From JABRWC01 sp039961675 (GTDB lineage: Bacteria > Planctomycetota > Phycisphaerae > UBA1845 > Fen-1342), in the NCBI GenBank assembly GCA_039961675.1, contig JABRWC010000013.1, positions 1-32,292 of the forward strand: a stretch of 32,292 bases of DNA, read 5' to 3'. Shown piece by piece: positions 14,825-23,497 of this stretch. Under the pieces are notes generated by a model. The model was not told where the DNA came from and ran no database searches. It was given only the letters and a program-made list of their open reading frames with translations. How positions within the stretch are numbered: position 1 is the first letter of the stretch; each line of letters begins with the position of its first letter. The translations under genes and the position numbers were made by a program.

Positions 14825-17095
14825 ATGAGCATGGCAGGCTCGACACACGCGATCGCAGCGTCTCGCCCCCCGGAGCTGCTGGCGCCCGCGGCCCAGGCCG
14901 GGGTGCCCACGGAGCCGGAAGGCCTGGGGCTGGCGGATTTCATCCGCATTCTCAAGCAGCGGCGGCTGACGATCATCATCACTTCGGTGATCACGTACCT
15001 GCTCGTCGTCGCGGGCACGTTCGTGACGCTGAAGTACTTTCCGGCCTACACGAGCGAGGCGATCTTCCAGCTCGAGCCGCCGACGCGCGGGGCGCTGCGC
15101 GTAGAGGATGAGCAGGTCAGTCCGCAGATCATGGAGCAGATGCTCTCGACGGAGGCCCGCAAGCTGCGCCAACTCGACCTGTTGCTGGACGTGGTGAAGC
15201 TGCCCGAGATCAAGAACACACAGTACTACCGCTGGTACGAGAGCGATGTGACCCAGGCAGCCAACGGCCTGAAGGACGACCTGATCGCCGCGCCGATCAT
15301 GGACTCGCAGCTCATCCGCGTGGCGCTCTCCTGCCGCAGCAAGCAGGAAGCGCGGCTGATCGTGAACGCGGTCGTGCAACGCTACGAGGAAAAGTACCGC
15401 ATCACCACGCGCGACGACCAGGGCAAGCAGGTCGAGACGCTCAAGACCACGCGCGACTCTCTGACCGTCGAGCTCAAGAACTTGCGCACGGAGCTGGCCC
15501 GCTTCCGGTCGCAGAGCGACGTGCCGACCATGGAGTCGTCGCGCGTCTCGGCCAAAGAATACACCATGCGGCTGATGACGCAGCTCAGCGCGCTGGATTC
15601 CTGGGTCGCCAACCTCCAGGCCCAGCTCGACAGTCTCCAGGGGCTTGACCCCAAGACGCTGGCGCTGAACGCGGAGCAGCAGATGCTGATCGAGGCTGAC
15701 CCGGTGCTGCGCTACTGGCGCTCGCAGGTCGAAGCGCTCGACGTGGAGATCGAGGCGCTCGGCAAGCTCGTCGGTCCCAACCATCGCCAGGTCCAGATTC
15801 TGCTCCAGCGCCAGCGCGGATTCGAAGAGAAGGAGGCCTCCAAGCGCGAGGAGTTGATCTCTCAGGTCCGGCGCCGCCAGTACGAGCAGTTGCAGCAGGA
15901 GCTCGCCTCCACGAAACGCCAGCAGATCGCGGTCCGCGAACAGATTGAAGAGGCCGAGGCCAAAGAACGCGACCTCGACTCCAACGCGCAGAAGTACATG
16001 CAGATGCTCGATGACGAGAAGGGCATCCAGCAGCGGCTGAACGACGTGGCCGGCGAGCTGATGAACGCCGAGCACGCGATGCGCGACACGAACCGCGTCC
16101 GCCTGCGCCTGGTGCAGACCGCCCAGGAGGCCATCAAGCCCAGCCGGCCCAACCTGCCCGCGTACCTGGGCGGCGGGTTCGTGCTGGCCATCGCGGCGGG
16201 AATCGGCCTGGCGTTCCTGCGCGAGATGACCGACACCGCGGTGCGCACGCCGATCGACGTGGCACGCTTCGGACGGCTCTCGGTGTTGGGCACGATCCCG
16301 ATGCTCGACGACGAGGAGGCCGACGTCGAGGAGATCGAGCACGCGGCGCGCGTAGCGCCCCACTCGCTCGTCGCCGAGGCGTTCCGCAAGGTGCGGACCA
16401 CGATCCAGTTCAGCGGGCCCGCGGACTCCCAGCGCACCCTGCTGGTCACCAGCGCCGGGCCCGAGGACGGAAAGACCTCCGTCGCCACCAACCTGGCCGT
16501 GACCATGGCCCAGAGCAACCAGCGCGTGCTGCTGATCGACTGCAATTTCCGGCGGCCGGCGCTGCGGCGGATTTTCCCCGCCGCCCGCACGCGCGGGCTG
16601 AGCAACGTGCTCGTCGGACAGGGCGCGCTCGACGAACTGGTGAGCGAAACCGACGTTCCCAACCTGTTCGTGCTGAGCAGCGGGCCGATGCCGCCGACGC
16701 CGGCGGAACTGCTGGGATCGGAGGCGATGCGGAAGCTCCTGGCCGAGGCGCGCGAGAAGTACCAGCGCGTGATCCTCGACGGACCCCCGGCGCTGCTGAT
16801 CAGCGACGCAGTCGTGCTGGCGATGCAGGTGGACGGCGTGATCGTCGTCGCGCGGGCCGAGACCAACCGCAAGGGCGCGCTGAAGCGCGTCCGCGAGCAG
16901 CTTGAGAGCATCAACGCCCGCATCGTCGGCGCCGTGCTCAACGGCATCAAGGCCAAGGCCGGCGGCTACTTCCGCAAGCACTATCGCGACTTCTACGAGT
17001 ACACCAGCGACGAGACCGTGCCGGCCGGCGAACTGCCGCCGCCGGATGAGCCGCCGGCGCTGCCGTCCGCCGAAAACGACGAACGCCGGAACTGA
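14825..17095 (+). CDS. Wzc-like polysaccharide chain-length and tyrosine autokinase protein
   Basis: This 756-residue inner-membrane protein would control polymer length and export through the Wza-like channel. Residues about 39-65 are the first helix and about 447-465 the second; between them is a long periplasmic Wzz domain with coiled coils (about 170-430). The cytoplasmic kinase part has Walker A G-P-E-D-G-K-T-S (about 545-552), a Walker A' segment L-L-I-D-C-N-F-R-R-P and Walker B V-I-L-D-G-P-P. In the Walker A' the usual second Asp of D-x-D is Asn. The tail has a tyrosine cluster (Y-F-R-K-H-Y-R-D-F-Y-E-Y, about 715-727), the site of autophosphorylation in Wzc. Start: ATG six bases after GGAGG. 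It is the last gene of the export operon seen here. Confidence 0.93.
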   Translation: MSMAGSTHAIAASRPPELLAPAAQAGVPTEPEGLGLADFIRILKQRRLTIIITSVITYLLVVAGTFVTLKYFPAYTSEAIFQLEPPTRGALRVEDEQVSPQIMEQMLSTEARKLRQLDLLLDVVKLPEIKNTQYYRWYESDVTQAANGLKDDLIAAPIMDSQLIRVALSCRSKQEARLIVNAVVQRYEEKYRITTRDDQGKQVETLKTTRDSLTVELKNLRTELARFRSQSDVPTMESSRVSAKEYTMRLMTQLSALDSWVANLQAQLDSLQGLDPKTLALNAEQQMLIEADPVLRYWRSQVEALDVEIEALGKLVGPNHRQVQILLQRQRGFEEKEASKREELISQVRRRQYEQLQQELASTKRQQIAVREQIEEAEAKERDLDSNAQKYMQMLDDEKGIQQRLNDVAGELMNAEHAMRDTNRVRLRLVQTAQEAIKPSRPNLPAYLGGGFVLAIAAGIGLAFLREMTDTAVRTPIDVARFGRLSVLGTIPMLDDEEADVEEIEHAARVAPHSLVAEAFRKVRTTIQFSGPADSQRTLLVTSAGPEDGKTSVATNLAVTMAQSNQRVLLIDCNFRRPALRRIFPAARTRGLSNVLVGQGALDELVSETDVPNLFVLSSGPMPPTPAELLGSEAMRKLLAEAREKYQRVILDGPPALLISDAVVLAMQVDGVIVVARAETNRKGALKRVREQLESINARIVGAVLNGIKAKAGGYFRKHYRDFYEYTSDETVPAGELPPPDEPPALPSAENDERRN

Positions 17096-17164
17096 ATCGT
17101 TGCGGCCGGCTCGAACCTGCCCGCGCGCCCCCGGGGGCGAGAGCGGCACGCGCATACCGTCGCC

Positions 17165-17938
17165 ATGCAGCGCACGATCAAGCTTACGATCGCCTATCAC
17201 GGCGCCGGCTTTCACGGCTGGCAGCGGCAGCCGGGTTTTCGCACGGTTCAGTCCCATTTTGAGGACGTGGTCCGCCGCGTGCTGGGCGAGCCGGTCGTCG
17301 TGTTCGGCGCCAGCCGGACCGACGCGGGCGTGCATGCGCTCGGGCAGGTCGCGCACGTGTGCACCTCCGCGACGATTCCGTTGGAGAGCCTGGGCCGGGC
17401 CGTGGCCCACCGCCTGGACGCCGACGCGGCGCTGGTCTCGGCGCAGGAAGTTCCACCCGGATTCCACGCCTCGCGCGACGCGCTGGAGAAGCTGTACCGC
17501 TATCGCATTCACAATGACTCGCACCGGCCGGTCGAAGCGCAGAGGGCCGGGCTGGTCTGGCACGTCTGGCACCGCTTGGACGACGACCGCATGCGCGCCG
17601 CTGCCGACGCCCTCTGCGGGACACACGACTTCAAGGGGTTCGCCAGCTCCGGCTGCGCGCGGGAGAGCACCGTCCGCACGATCCGCCACGTGGAGGTCCG
17701 GCGGCGGTTCAACCAGGTGTTGATCGACGTGCTCGGCGACGGCTTCCTCTACAATCAGGTGCGGAACATGGTGGGCACGCTGATCGAGATCGGGCGCGGA
17801 CACTGGCCGGCGGAGCGTATCCGCGAAATCCTGGCCGCCCGCGACCGGTGCCTGGCCGGGCCGACCGCCCCCGCGTGCGGCCTGTGTTTGCAGTGGATTC
17901 GTTACCCGCGCCACCGGATGGACGACCATGCAGCTTGA
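17165..17938 (+). CDS. truA: tRNA pseudouridine(38-40) synthase
   Basis: This 257-residue cytoplasmic enzyme converts uridines 38-40 of the tRNA anticodon arm to pseudouridine. The N-terminus reads I-A-Y-H-G-A-G-F-H-G-W-Q, typical of TruA, and the catalytic Asp53 lies in S-R-T-D-A-G-V-H-A (50-58). K-L-Y-R-Y-R-I, H-D-F-K-G-F-A and F-L-Y-N-Q-V-R-N-M-V-G-T are further family motifs. Length is normal. It follows the export operon after 69 bases that include a perfect 14-bp palindrome (17126-17139). Its end overlaps the next gene by 11 bases, so the two are translationally linked. Confidence 0.96.
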   Translation: MQRTIKLTIAYHGAGFHGWQRQPGFRTVQSHFEDVVRRVLGEPVVVFGASRTDAGVHALGQVAHVCTSATIPLESLGRAVAHRLDADAALVSAQEVPPGFHASRDALEKLYRYRIHNDSHRPVEAQRAGLVWHVWHRLDDDRMRAAADALCGTHDFKGFASSGCARESTVRTIRHVEVRRRFNQVLIDVLGDGFLYNQVRNMVGTLIEIGRGHWPAERIREILAARDRCLAGPTAPACGLCLQWIRYPRHRMDDHAA

Positions 17939-18659
17939 GGGGCGCGTCGCGCTGGTGACCGGGGCCGCGCGGCGTGTCGGCCGGGCGATCGCCGTGATGC
18001 TCGCGGCCGAGAAATGCCGGGTCGCGATCCATCACCGCGGCTCGGCGGCGGACGCGGAAGAGGCGGCGGCGGCGTGCCGGCAGGCGGGCGCCGAAGCCGC
18101 CATCTTTCAGGCCGATTTCGTCCACGAGCCACAGACGCGACAACTCGCTCGCGACGTGCTTTCGCGGTTCGGGCGCGTCGATATCCTCGTCAACAACGCG
18201 GCCGTGTTCGAGCCGGATTCGATCGACTCGTTCGAACCCGGGCGATGGGAGCGCACGCTGCGCGTGAACCTGACCGCGCCGCTGCTGCTGGCGTGGGAGC
18301 TGCGCGAGGTGCTCCGCGCCGCACGCGGCCGAATCGTGAACCTGTGCGACGCGGCGGCCGACCGGACCTGGACCGATTACCTGTCGTACTGTGTCTCTAA
18401 GGGTGCGCTCGACAGTCTGACACGTGCCCTGGCCCGCGCGCTGGCGCCGGAGGTGAACGTGGTCGGCGTCGCGCCCGGCGTCGCCGCCTGGCCAGAGTCG
18501 TTCGACGCCGCGCTTCGCAAGAAAATCACAGCCCGCATCCCGCTGGCCCGCGCGGGAACACCGCAGGACGTGGCGTCCGCCGTGCGCTATCTGCTGAAGC
18601 ACGGCGATTATGTAACGGGCGTCGTGCTGCCGGTGGACGGGGGCCGGCGTCTTGTCTGA
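17928..18659 (+). CDS. Short-chain dehydrogenase, pteridine-reductase-like
   Basis: This 243-residue NAD(P)H-dependent enzyme has the SDR loop T-G-A-A-R-R-V-G (11-18), N-N-A-A (89-92) and catalytic Y154-x-x-x-K158. The Arg pair in the loop (A-R-R-V-G) and the segment I-V-N-L-C-D...Y-L-S-Y-C-V-S-K resemble pteridine reductase/FolM-type SDRs, in which an Asp stands near where classical SDRs have Ser (here D141). A role in reducing dihydropterin or a similar cofactor is thus the best guess, below certain. The ATG lies inside the end of truA, an 11-base overlap. C-terminal V-T-G-V-V-L-P-V-D-G-G is standard. Confidence 0.85.
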   Translation: MQLEGRVALVTGAARRVGRAIAVMLAAEKCRVAIHHRGSAADAEEAAAACRQAGAEAAIFQADFVHEPQTRQLARDVLSRFGRVDILVNNAAVFEPDSIDSFEPGRWERTLRVNLTAPLLLAWELREVLRAARGRIVNLCDAAADRTWTDYLSYCVSKGALDSLTRALARALAPEVNVVGVAPGVAAWPESFDAALRKKITARIPLARAGTPQDVASAVRYLLKHGDYVTGVVLPVDGGRRLV

Positions 18660-18890
18660 GCAACCTCGCGCGCGTGTGATTCCATTCCCCGCGCCGGTTC
18701 CCGCTTGCTGGGGGGCGGCTCGGAGGGTTTCAAGCCTTGGCGGCACCGTCGGCCCCGGAGGCGTTGTTTCGCACACGCGCGCCCGATCGCGTAGAATTAT
18801 TGTTTTGTGCCTGCGGCCAGTGCGCCACAACACGGACCCGCGCGAGACCTGTCCGGAAGCGACGGGGCGGGAACGGTCGGGAGCGGAGCG

Positions 18891-19595
18891 ATGGCGTACA
18901 TCGAGTTGAGCGGCGTCCACAAGGTCTACCGCAAGAAGAATCTCGACATTCCCGTGCTGAGCGGGCTGAGCATCACGCTCGAAGCCGGCGAGTTCGTGGC
19001 CCTGATGGGACCCAGCGGCTCGGGCAAGTCCACGCTGCTGAACCTCATCGGCGGACTCGATACCCCGACGCGCGGCGAAATCCGCGTGGGCGACGCCGCC
19101 TTGCACACGATGTCGGAGCGCGAGCTGACCGCCTGGCGCTCGCGGCACGTCGGCTTCATCTTCCAGATGTACCACCTGCTTCCGGTGCTGACCGCCGCGC
19201 AGAACGTGGAGCTGCCGCTGATGCTGTTCCGCATGGGCGCCAAGGAGCGTCGCGAGCGCGTCCGGCTGGCGCTCTCGATCGTCGGGCTGGAGGACCGCGC
19301 TGACCACAAGCCGGGCCAGCTCTCCGGCGGCCAGGAGCAGCGCGTCGCGATCGCGCGGGCGTTGGTCACCGACCCCGAACTGCTGCTGGCGGACGAGCCT
19401 ACGGGCGATCTGGACGCGGCCAGCGCGGCGTCCGTGCTGCAACTGGTCAATCGGCTGAACGACGAGTTCAAGAAGACCATCATCATGGTGACGCACGATC
19501 CGAAGGCGGCGTCGCACGCCTCGCGGCAGTTGCACCTTGAGAAGGGCGAGCTGTTCGCGGACAAGCCGCGCGAGCCGGCGCTCGTGGCGTATTGA
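18891..19595 (+). CDS. ABC transporter ATP-binding protein, LolD/MacB type
   Basis: This 234-residue cytoplasmic ATPase drives the exporter encoded by the next three genes. Motifs: Walker A G-P-S-G-S-G-K-S-T (40-48), Q-loop F-I-F-Q-M-Y, signature L-S-G-G-Q-E-Q-R, Walker B L-L-L-A-D-E-P-T-G-D-L-D and switch H in V-T-H-D. The ATG at 18891 is chosen over an open upstream frame because I-E-L-S-G-V-H-K-V-Y, the usual first strand, follows and GGAG is close upstream. It probably opens a new transcription unit after a 231-base gap in which I could not fix a promoter. Confidence 0.93.
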   Translation: MAYIELSGVHKVYRKKNLDIPVLSGLSITLEAGEFVALMGPSGSGKSTLLNLIGGLDTPTRGEIRVGDAALHTMSERELTAWRSRHVGFIFQMYHLLPVLTAAQNVELPLMLFRMGAKERRERVRLALSIVGLEDRADHKPGQLSGGQEQRVAIARALVTDPELLLADEPTGDLDAASAASVLQLVNRLNDEFKKTIIMVTHDPKAASHASRQLHLEKGELFADKPREPALVAY

Positions 19596-19638
19596 CGACC
19601 GGCGACGCACGAGGATGCGGCGGGAAAGGCTCGCGACG

Positions 19639-20796
19639 ATGACGAAAGCCACCGTATTGCTGAAGAACCTCGGCCGCAACAAGCTGCGGACGACGTTGAC
19701 GGTGGTCGCCATTGCGCTGCCGATGCTGGTCTTCACCGTGTCGCGCTCGTTCGTCGACGCAATCGACGAATTCTTCGCCGAGTCGGATCGCAACCTGCGC
19801 GTGGCCGTGCACCAGAAGGTCACCTACACCGCACCGATGCCGCAGCGAATCAAGGACGAGATTCTCCAGCTCGCTCCGCCGGGATACGTGACGGCGATCT
19901 GCCGCACATCGTGGTTCGGCGGGCACGTCGAGGGCAAGCAGGCGACGTTTCCCAGCATGGGCGTGGACCGCGACACGTTCCCGGTCGTGTACAGCGAATT
20001 CCGCATGTCGCCGGAGGATGTCGCCGCGTTTCAAAAGGAGCGCCGCGGCGCCGTCATCGGGAGCATGCTCGCCAACCAGCAGAACTGGAAGGTGGGCGAC
20101 CGCGTCACGCTCAAGGGGCAGCTGCCGCCGTATCCGGTGATCGAGTTTGTGATCGTCGCGATCCCGCCGGGGCTCGATTCACCCTGGTTCTATTTCGCGC
20201 TCGATTATTACGACGAGAAATACCGCGAGGCGACGGGCAACCCGGTCAGCGTGAACAACTTCTGGCTCAAGTGCGCCTCGCCGGAGGCGCGCGAGTGGGC
20301 GTTGGCGGAGATCGACAAGCATTTCGCCAATACCGAGTACGAGACGCGGACGGAGATGGAATCGACGTTCGTCGAGTCGTTCGTCAAGAGCCAGGGCGAC
20401 TGGGTCGGGATGATCTGGAACATCGGCAGGCTGATCGTGCTGGTGGCGATCGCCGTGGCGTTCAACACGATGAGCATGTCCTTCCGCGAGCGCACGCGCG
20501 AGATCGCCGTGCTGCGCGCTCTGGGTTTTTCCGCCGGCCGGATCGTCCGCATGGTGCTGGCAGAGGGCGTGGTGCTCGGGCTGCTCGGCGGCCTGATCGC
20601 GGTGGCGCCGATCTACGCGCTGACCACGGCACAGGACGTCATCGTTCCGGGTACCGGGCGCCCGATCAAGATCGCCGAGACTACGGCCGCCGGAGCGCTG
20701 CTCGTGGCGCTGACCTGCGGCTTTTTGGCGGCGCTGGTCCCGGCCGTGCTCGCGGGTCGGCTGAAGGTCGCCGCGGCCCTGCGAAAGGTGGCCTGA
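19639..20796 (+). CDS. FtsX-like ABC permease, first copy
   Basis: This 385-residue inner-membrane protein has the MacB/FtsX layout: one N-terminal helix (about 17-37), a large periplasmic domain, then three C-terminal helices starting about residue 258, with R-E-R-T-R-E-I-A-V-L-R-A-L-G-F-S, the coupling helix that contacts the ATPase. The start at 19639 is chosen since K-N-L-G-R-N-K-L-R-T-T follows it; an ATG at 19615 would add eight residues. It works with the permease encoded one base downstream as a heterodimer, most likely moving a lipid, peptide or small molecule outward. The substrate is unknown. Confidence 0.9.
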   Translation: MTKATVLLKNLGRNKLRTTLTVVAIALPMLVFTVSRSFVDAIDEFFAESDRNLRVAVHQKVTYTAPMPQRIKDEILQLAPPGYVTAICRTSWFGGHVEGKQATFPSMGVDRDTFPVVYSEFRMSPEDVAAFQKERRGAVIGSMLANQQNWKVGDRVTLKGQLPPYPVIEFVIVAIPPGLDSPWFYFALDYYDEKYREATGNPVSVNNFWLKCASPEAREWALAEIDKHFANTEYETRTEMESTFVESFVKSQGDWVGMIWNIGRLIVLVAIAVAFNTMSMSFRERTREIAVLRALGFSAGRIVRMVLAEGVVLGLLGGLIAVAPIYALTTAQDVIVPGTGRPIKIAETTAAGALLVALTCGFLAALVPAVLAGRLKVAAALRKVA

Positions 20797-20797
20797 C

Positions 20798-21970
20798 GTG
20801 GCGCTGCCGCTGCGATACAACGTGCTCAGCCTCGCGGCCCGGCCGACGAGTTCGCTCTCATCCATCGGCCTGATCGCGCTGGTCATCGCCACTTTCGCGT
20901 ATCTCCAGGCCGTCACGGACAGCGCGTTCAACACCATGGCGGCGACCGGTGATCCGAACACCATCCTCGTTCTGAGCCAGGCAGCCACGTCCGAGAGCGT
21001 CTCACGGCTTGGCAAGGACGAGCTCAACAAGCTCGCCATGACGCCCGACGTCGTCCACGACGGCGCCGGCCCGATCGTCAGCCCCGAGATCGTGGCCATC
21101 AGCAGCGCGTTCACAAAGGGAGACGATCGAGTCGCCGTGAACGCCGCGGTCCGCGGCGTCGACTTCGAGGCGGCGTCCAAGGTCCGGCACGGCCGGGTGC
21201 GCATCGTCGAGGGCCGGGCATACCAGCCGGGGACGTACGAGGTGATCGTCGGCCAGGCCGCGCATCGCCTCTATCGCGGCCACAACGTCGGCGACCAGGT
21301 GCAGCTCGGAACGCGCGGCCCGCGTCTGTTCACCATCGTCGGCGTCTTCACGACCGACGGCACCGCGGCCGACAGCGAGCTTTGGGCCTACGTCGAAACG
21401 GTCCGCGACGTGTTCGCGCGTACGGGCTACTCATCGGCGCGCATGATCGTGCCGGACGAGCAGGCCGCGCGCCGCGCCGTGGACTTCATCCGCAGCGCCG
21501 CAATCGGGCTGGGCGCCAGCGACGAGCGCACCTACTTCCGCGAGCTGAACACGAACCAGGCCGCCACGCAGTACCTCAGCGTGGCGATGATCGTCATCAT
21601 GGGAATCGCGGCGGCGTTCGCCGTGGCGAACACGATGTACGCCGCCGTCGCCGGGCGCATCCGCGAGATCGGAATGCTGCGCGCGGTCGGCTTTGCGCGC
21701 GTGAGCATCCTGACCGCGTTCGTGCTGGAGGGGCTGATCCTGGCCGCTGCGGGGGGGGCTCTGGGTTGCGCGCTGAGTCTGGTCTCGCACGGCTTGCAGC
21801 GCAACGTGCTGCCGGCGACGTTCACCACGGTCAGCTACTCGCTGGCGATCACGCCCAAGATCGTCGGCACCTCGCTGGCCGTGGCCGTTGCGATCGGGCT
21901 GCTCGGCTCGATCCTGCCAGCCTGGCGGGCGGCGAAAATGAGCGTCACGGCGGCACTGCGCGAAGCGTGA
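20798..21970 (+). CDS. FtsX-like ABC permease, second copy
   Basis: This 390-residue protein has the same layout as its neighbour: N-terminal helix (about 23-45), periplasmic domain, and three C-terminal helices from about residue 264, with I-R-E-I-G-M-L-R-A-V-G-F-A as the coupling segment. It starts at a GTG one base after the previous stop, so translation is coupled. Two different half-permeases with a separate ATPase differ from MacB, where both parts are one polypeptide forming a homodimer, and resemble LolCDE or split systems. Confidence 0.9.
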   Translation: MALPLRYNVLSLAARPTSSLSSIGLIALVIATFAYLQAVTDSAFNTMAATGDPNTILVLSQAATSESVSRLGKDELNKLAMTPDVVHDGAGPIVSPEIVAISSAFTKGDDRVAVNAAVRGVDFEAASKVRHGRVRIVEGRAYQPGTYEVIVGQAAHRLYRGHNVGDQVQLGTRGPRLFTIVGVFTTDGTAADSELWAYVETVRDVFARTGYSSARMIVPDEQAARRAVDFIRSAAIGLGASDERTYFRELNTNQAATQYLSVAMIVIMGIAAAFAVANTMYAAVAGRIREIGMLRAVGFARVSILTAFVLEGLILAAAGGALGCALSLVSHGLQRNVLPATFTTVSYSLAITPKIVGTSLAVAVAIGLLGSILPAWRAAKMSVTAALREA

Positions 21971-21995
21971 GCGGGCAGGACGCGCGGGAGGGCGC

Positions 21996-23378
21996 GTGAG
22001 CGACACGATGACACAGAAACCGGCCGAGCTGTCCCGCTTGCGGATTCACCGCGAGCAGCGCCCGACGGCGGGCGGCCGCGCGTGGCTGTTGCTGGCGTCG
22101 CTGCTGGTCGTGGTCGGCGGTGGCGCGATCGCCGCCGGCTGGTGGTACTACCGGACGACCGGCGTCAACATCGTCGCCTCGCTCTCGACGCGGCCGGTCG
22201 ATGTGAACCTGCTGATCGTGCCCACCGCCGATCAGCGCGCCGAACCAGTCGTGCTGGTCGCCACGGGCAAGATCGTCAGCGACGTGCGCGTAAACGTCTC
22301 GACCAAGGTCTCCGGCCAGATCACCGAGCTGTTCGTGGAACAGGGCGACTCCGTCCAGAAGGGCCAGGTGCTGGCGCGCATCGAGGACGTGATCTACCTC
22401 GCCCAGCGCGACGAGGCCGCGGCGAACGTGGCCGAGCGCCGGCATGCGATCGAGCGCGCCCGGGCGGAGTTCGCCCGCGCCCAGGCGGCGATCGTGCAGG
22501 CCCGCGCCGAGTTGGCGCTCCGCCAGCGCGACCACGACCGGCTCGAACAACTGTTCAAGAAGGGCCAGGCCAGCGAGCTCGAATACCTCAACGCCAAGAA
22601 CCTCTACGAGGCCGCGGCAGCCGCCGTGGACGTCGCCGTCGCCGCGGCGCAATCGGCGGAGACCGCGATCGCCGTCTCGCAATCCGAGCTGACCGCGGCC
22701 GAGTCGATCCTCCGCGTCTGGGAAAAGCGCCTGGCGGACTGCGCGATCGTCGCCCCGATCTCCGGCGTCGTACTGGAGCGCAACGCACAGGTAGGCGACT
22801 TCCTGGCGGCGGAGGGCGGGCGCGGCGCGAACGCGAACGCCCAGCTCGTCTCCATCGCCGACATGACGCTGCTTCGGGTGGAGATCGACGTCAGCGAACG
22901 CGACGTGCACCGCGTCCGCGCCGGGCAGCGCGCCCGCATCACGCCGGACGCGGTCCAGGGCGCGACGTACGACGGGCAGGTGATGTGGGTCGACCCGCTG
23001 GGCGATTATGCCCGCGCCACCGTGCAGGTGAAGGTGCGGATTCTCAGCCCGGGCCCCGACCTGCGCGTCGAGGGCTCGGCGAGAGTCGAGTTCCTCGGCC
23101 CCGCGGCCGGCAGCGCGCCGGCGACGGCCGCCGCGACGCTCTGGCTGCCGAAGGCCGCCGTGAAACTCACGCCGGGCAGCGATGAAGCGCAGGTCTTCAC
23201 GGTCACTGGCGAGCGAGCCGTGGCGCATGCGATCCGCATCGGGGCGCGCACCGACAAGATGGTGGAGGTGCGCTCCGGCGTGCAACCCGGGATGCAGATC
23301 GTCTGCGAGAACGTGGACAACGTGGTGGACGGCTCGCCGGTGCGCGTGGTGCACACGGTCCGTCTGAGCGACCTTTGA
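21996..23378 (+). CDS. HlyD/MacA-type periplasmic adaptor
   Basis: This 460-residue protein has an N-terminal membrane helix (about 29-52), a lipoyl/barrel-sandwich half (V-S-G-Q-I-T-E-L-F-V-E-Q-G-D-S-V, about 107-125), an alpha-helical hairpin coiled coil (about 135-255), the second lipoyl half (D-C-A-I-V-A-P-I-S-G-V-V-L-E-R) and a beta-barrel domain, the order known from membrane fusion proteins. It starts at a GTG with GGGAGGG upstream. With the ATPase and two permeases before it, it forms a MacAB- or DevBCA-like exporter; it would couple to an outer-membrane channel, and no such gene is in the window. Confidence 0.9.
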   Translation: MSDTMTQKPAELSRLRIHREQRPTAGGRAWLLLASLLVVVGGGAIAAGWWYYRTTGVNIVASLSTRPVDVNLLIVPTADQRAEPVVLVATGKIVSDVRVNVSTKVSGQITELFVEQGDSVQKGQVLARIEDVIYLAQRDEAAANVAERRHAIERARAEFARAQAAIVQARAELALRQRDHDRLEQLFKKGQASELEYLNAKNLYEAAAAAVDVAVAAAQSAETAIAVSQSELTAAESILRVWEKRLADCAIVAPISGVVLERNAQVGDFLAAEGGRGANANAQLVSIADMTLLRVEIDVSERDVHRVRAGQRARITPDAVQGATYDGQVMWVDPLGDYARATVQVKVRILSPGPDLRVEGSARVEFLGPAAGSAPATAAATLWLPKAAVKLTPGSDEAQVFTVTGERAVAHAIRIGARTDKMVEVRSGVQPGMQIVCENVDNVVDGSPVRVVHTVRLSDL

Positions 23379-23418
23379 TCGCGTACGCCCGGCACAGCCC
23401 GGGCACACGCGACGCTCG

Positions 23419-23491
23419 AAGTGCGAACTGCGAAGAACGCGTTGCGCGCAACCGTTGCCCGGCCCCGGTTCGTTCTTCGCAATTCGCAATT
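23419..23491. terminator. Long imperfect inverted repeat between convergent genes, probable bidirectional terminator
   Basis: Arms 23419-23439 and 23471-23491 pair at 19 of 21 positions around a 31-base loop; the inner 11 pairs (TGCGAAGAACG with CGTTCTTCGCA) are perfect. It lies between the adaptor gene (plus) and the lipoprotein gene (minus). There is no clear T-run on either side. Confidence 0.6.
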
Positions 23492-23497
23492 CGGCGG

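Noticed and set aside
10096..15018. A 1640-codon open frame antisense to the TPR gene
   Set aside because: It mirrors the high-GC codon pattern of the real gene, is rich in Arg, His, Gln and Leu, has no domain, and runs past both ends of the gene. The plus-strand gene has a binding site, anchor and TPR motifs.
14654..17929. A 1091-codon minus-strand frame across the Wzc-like gene and truA
   Set aside because: Same GC shadow effect; no motifs, while both plus-strand genes are recognised.
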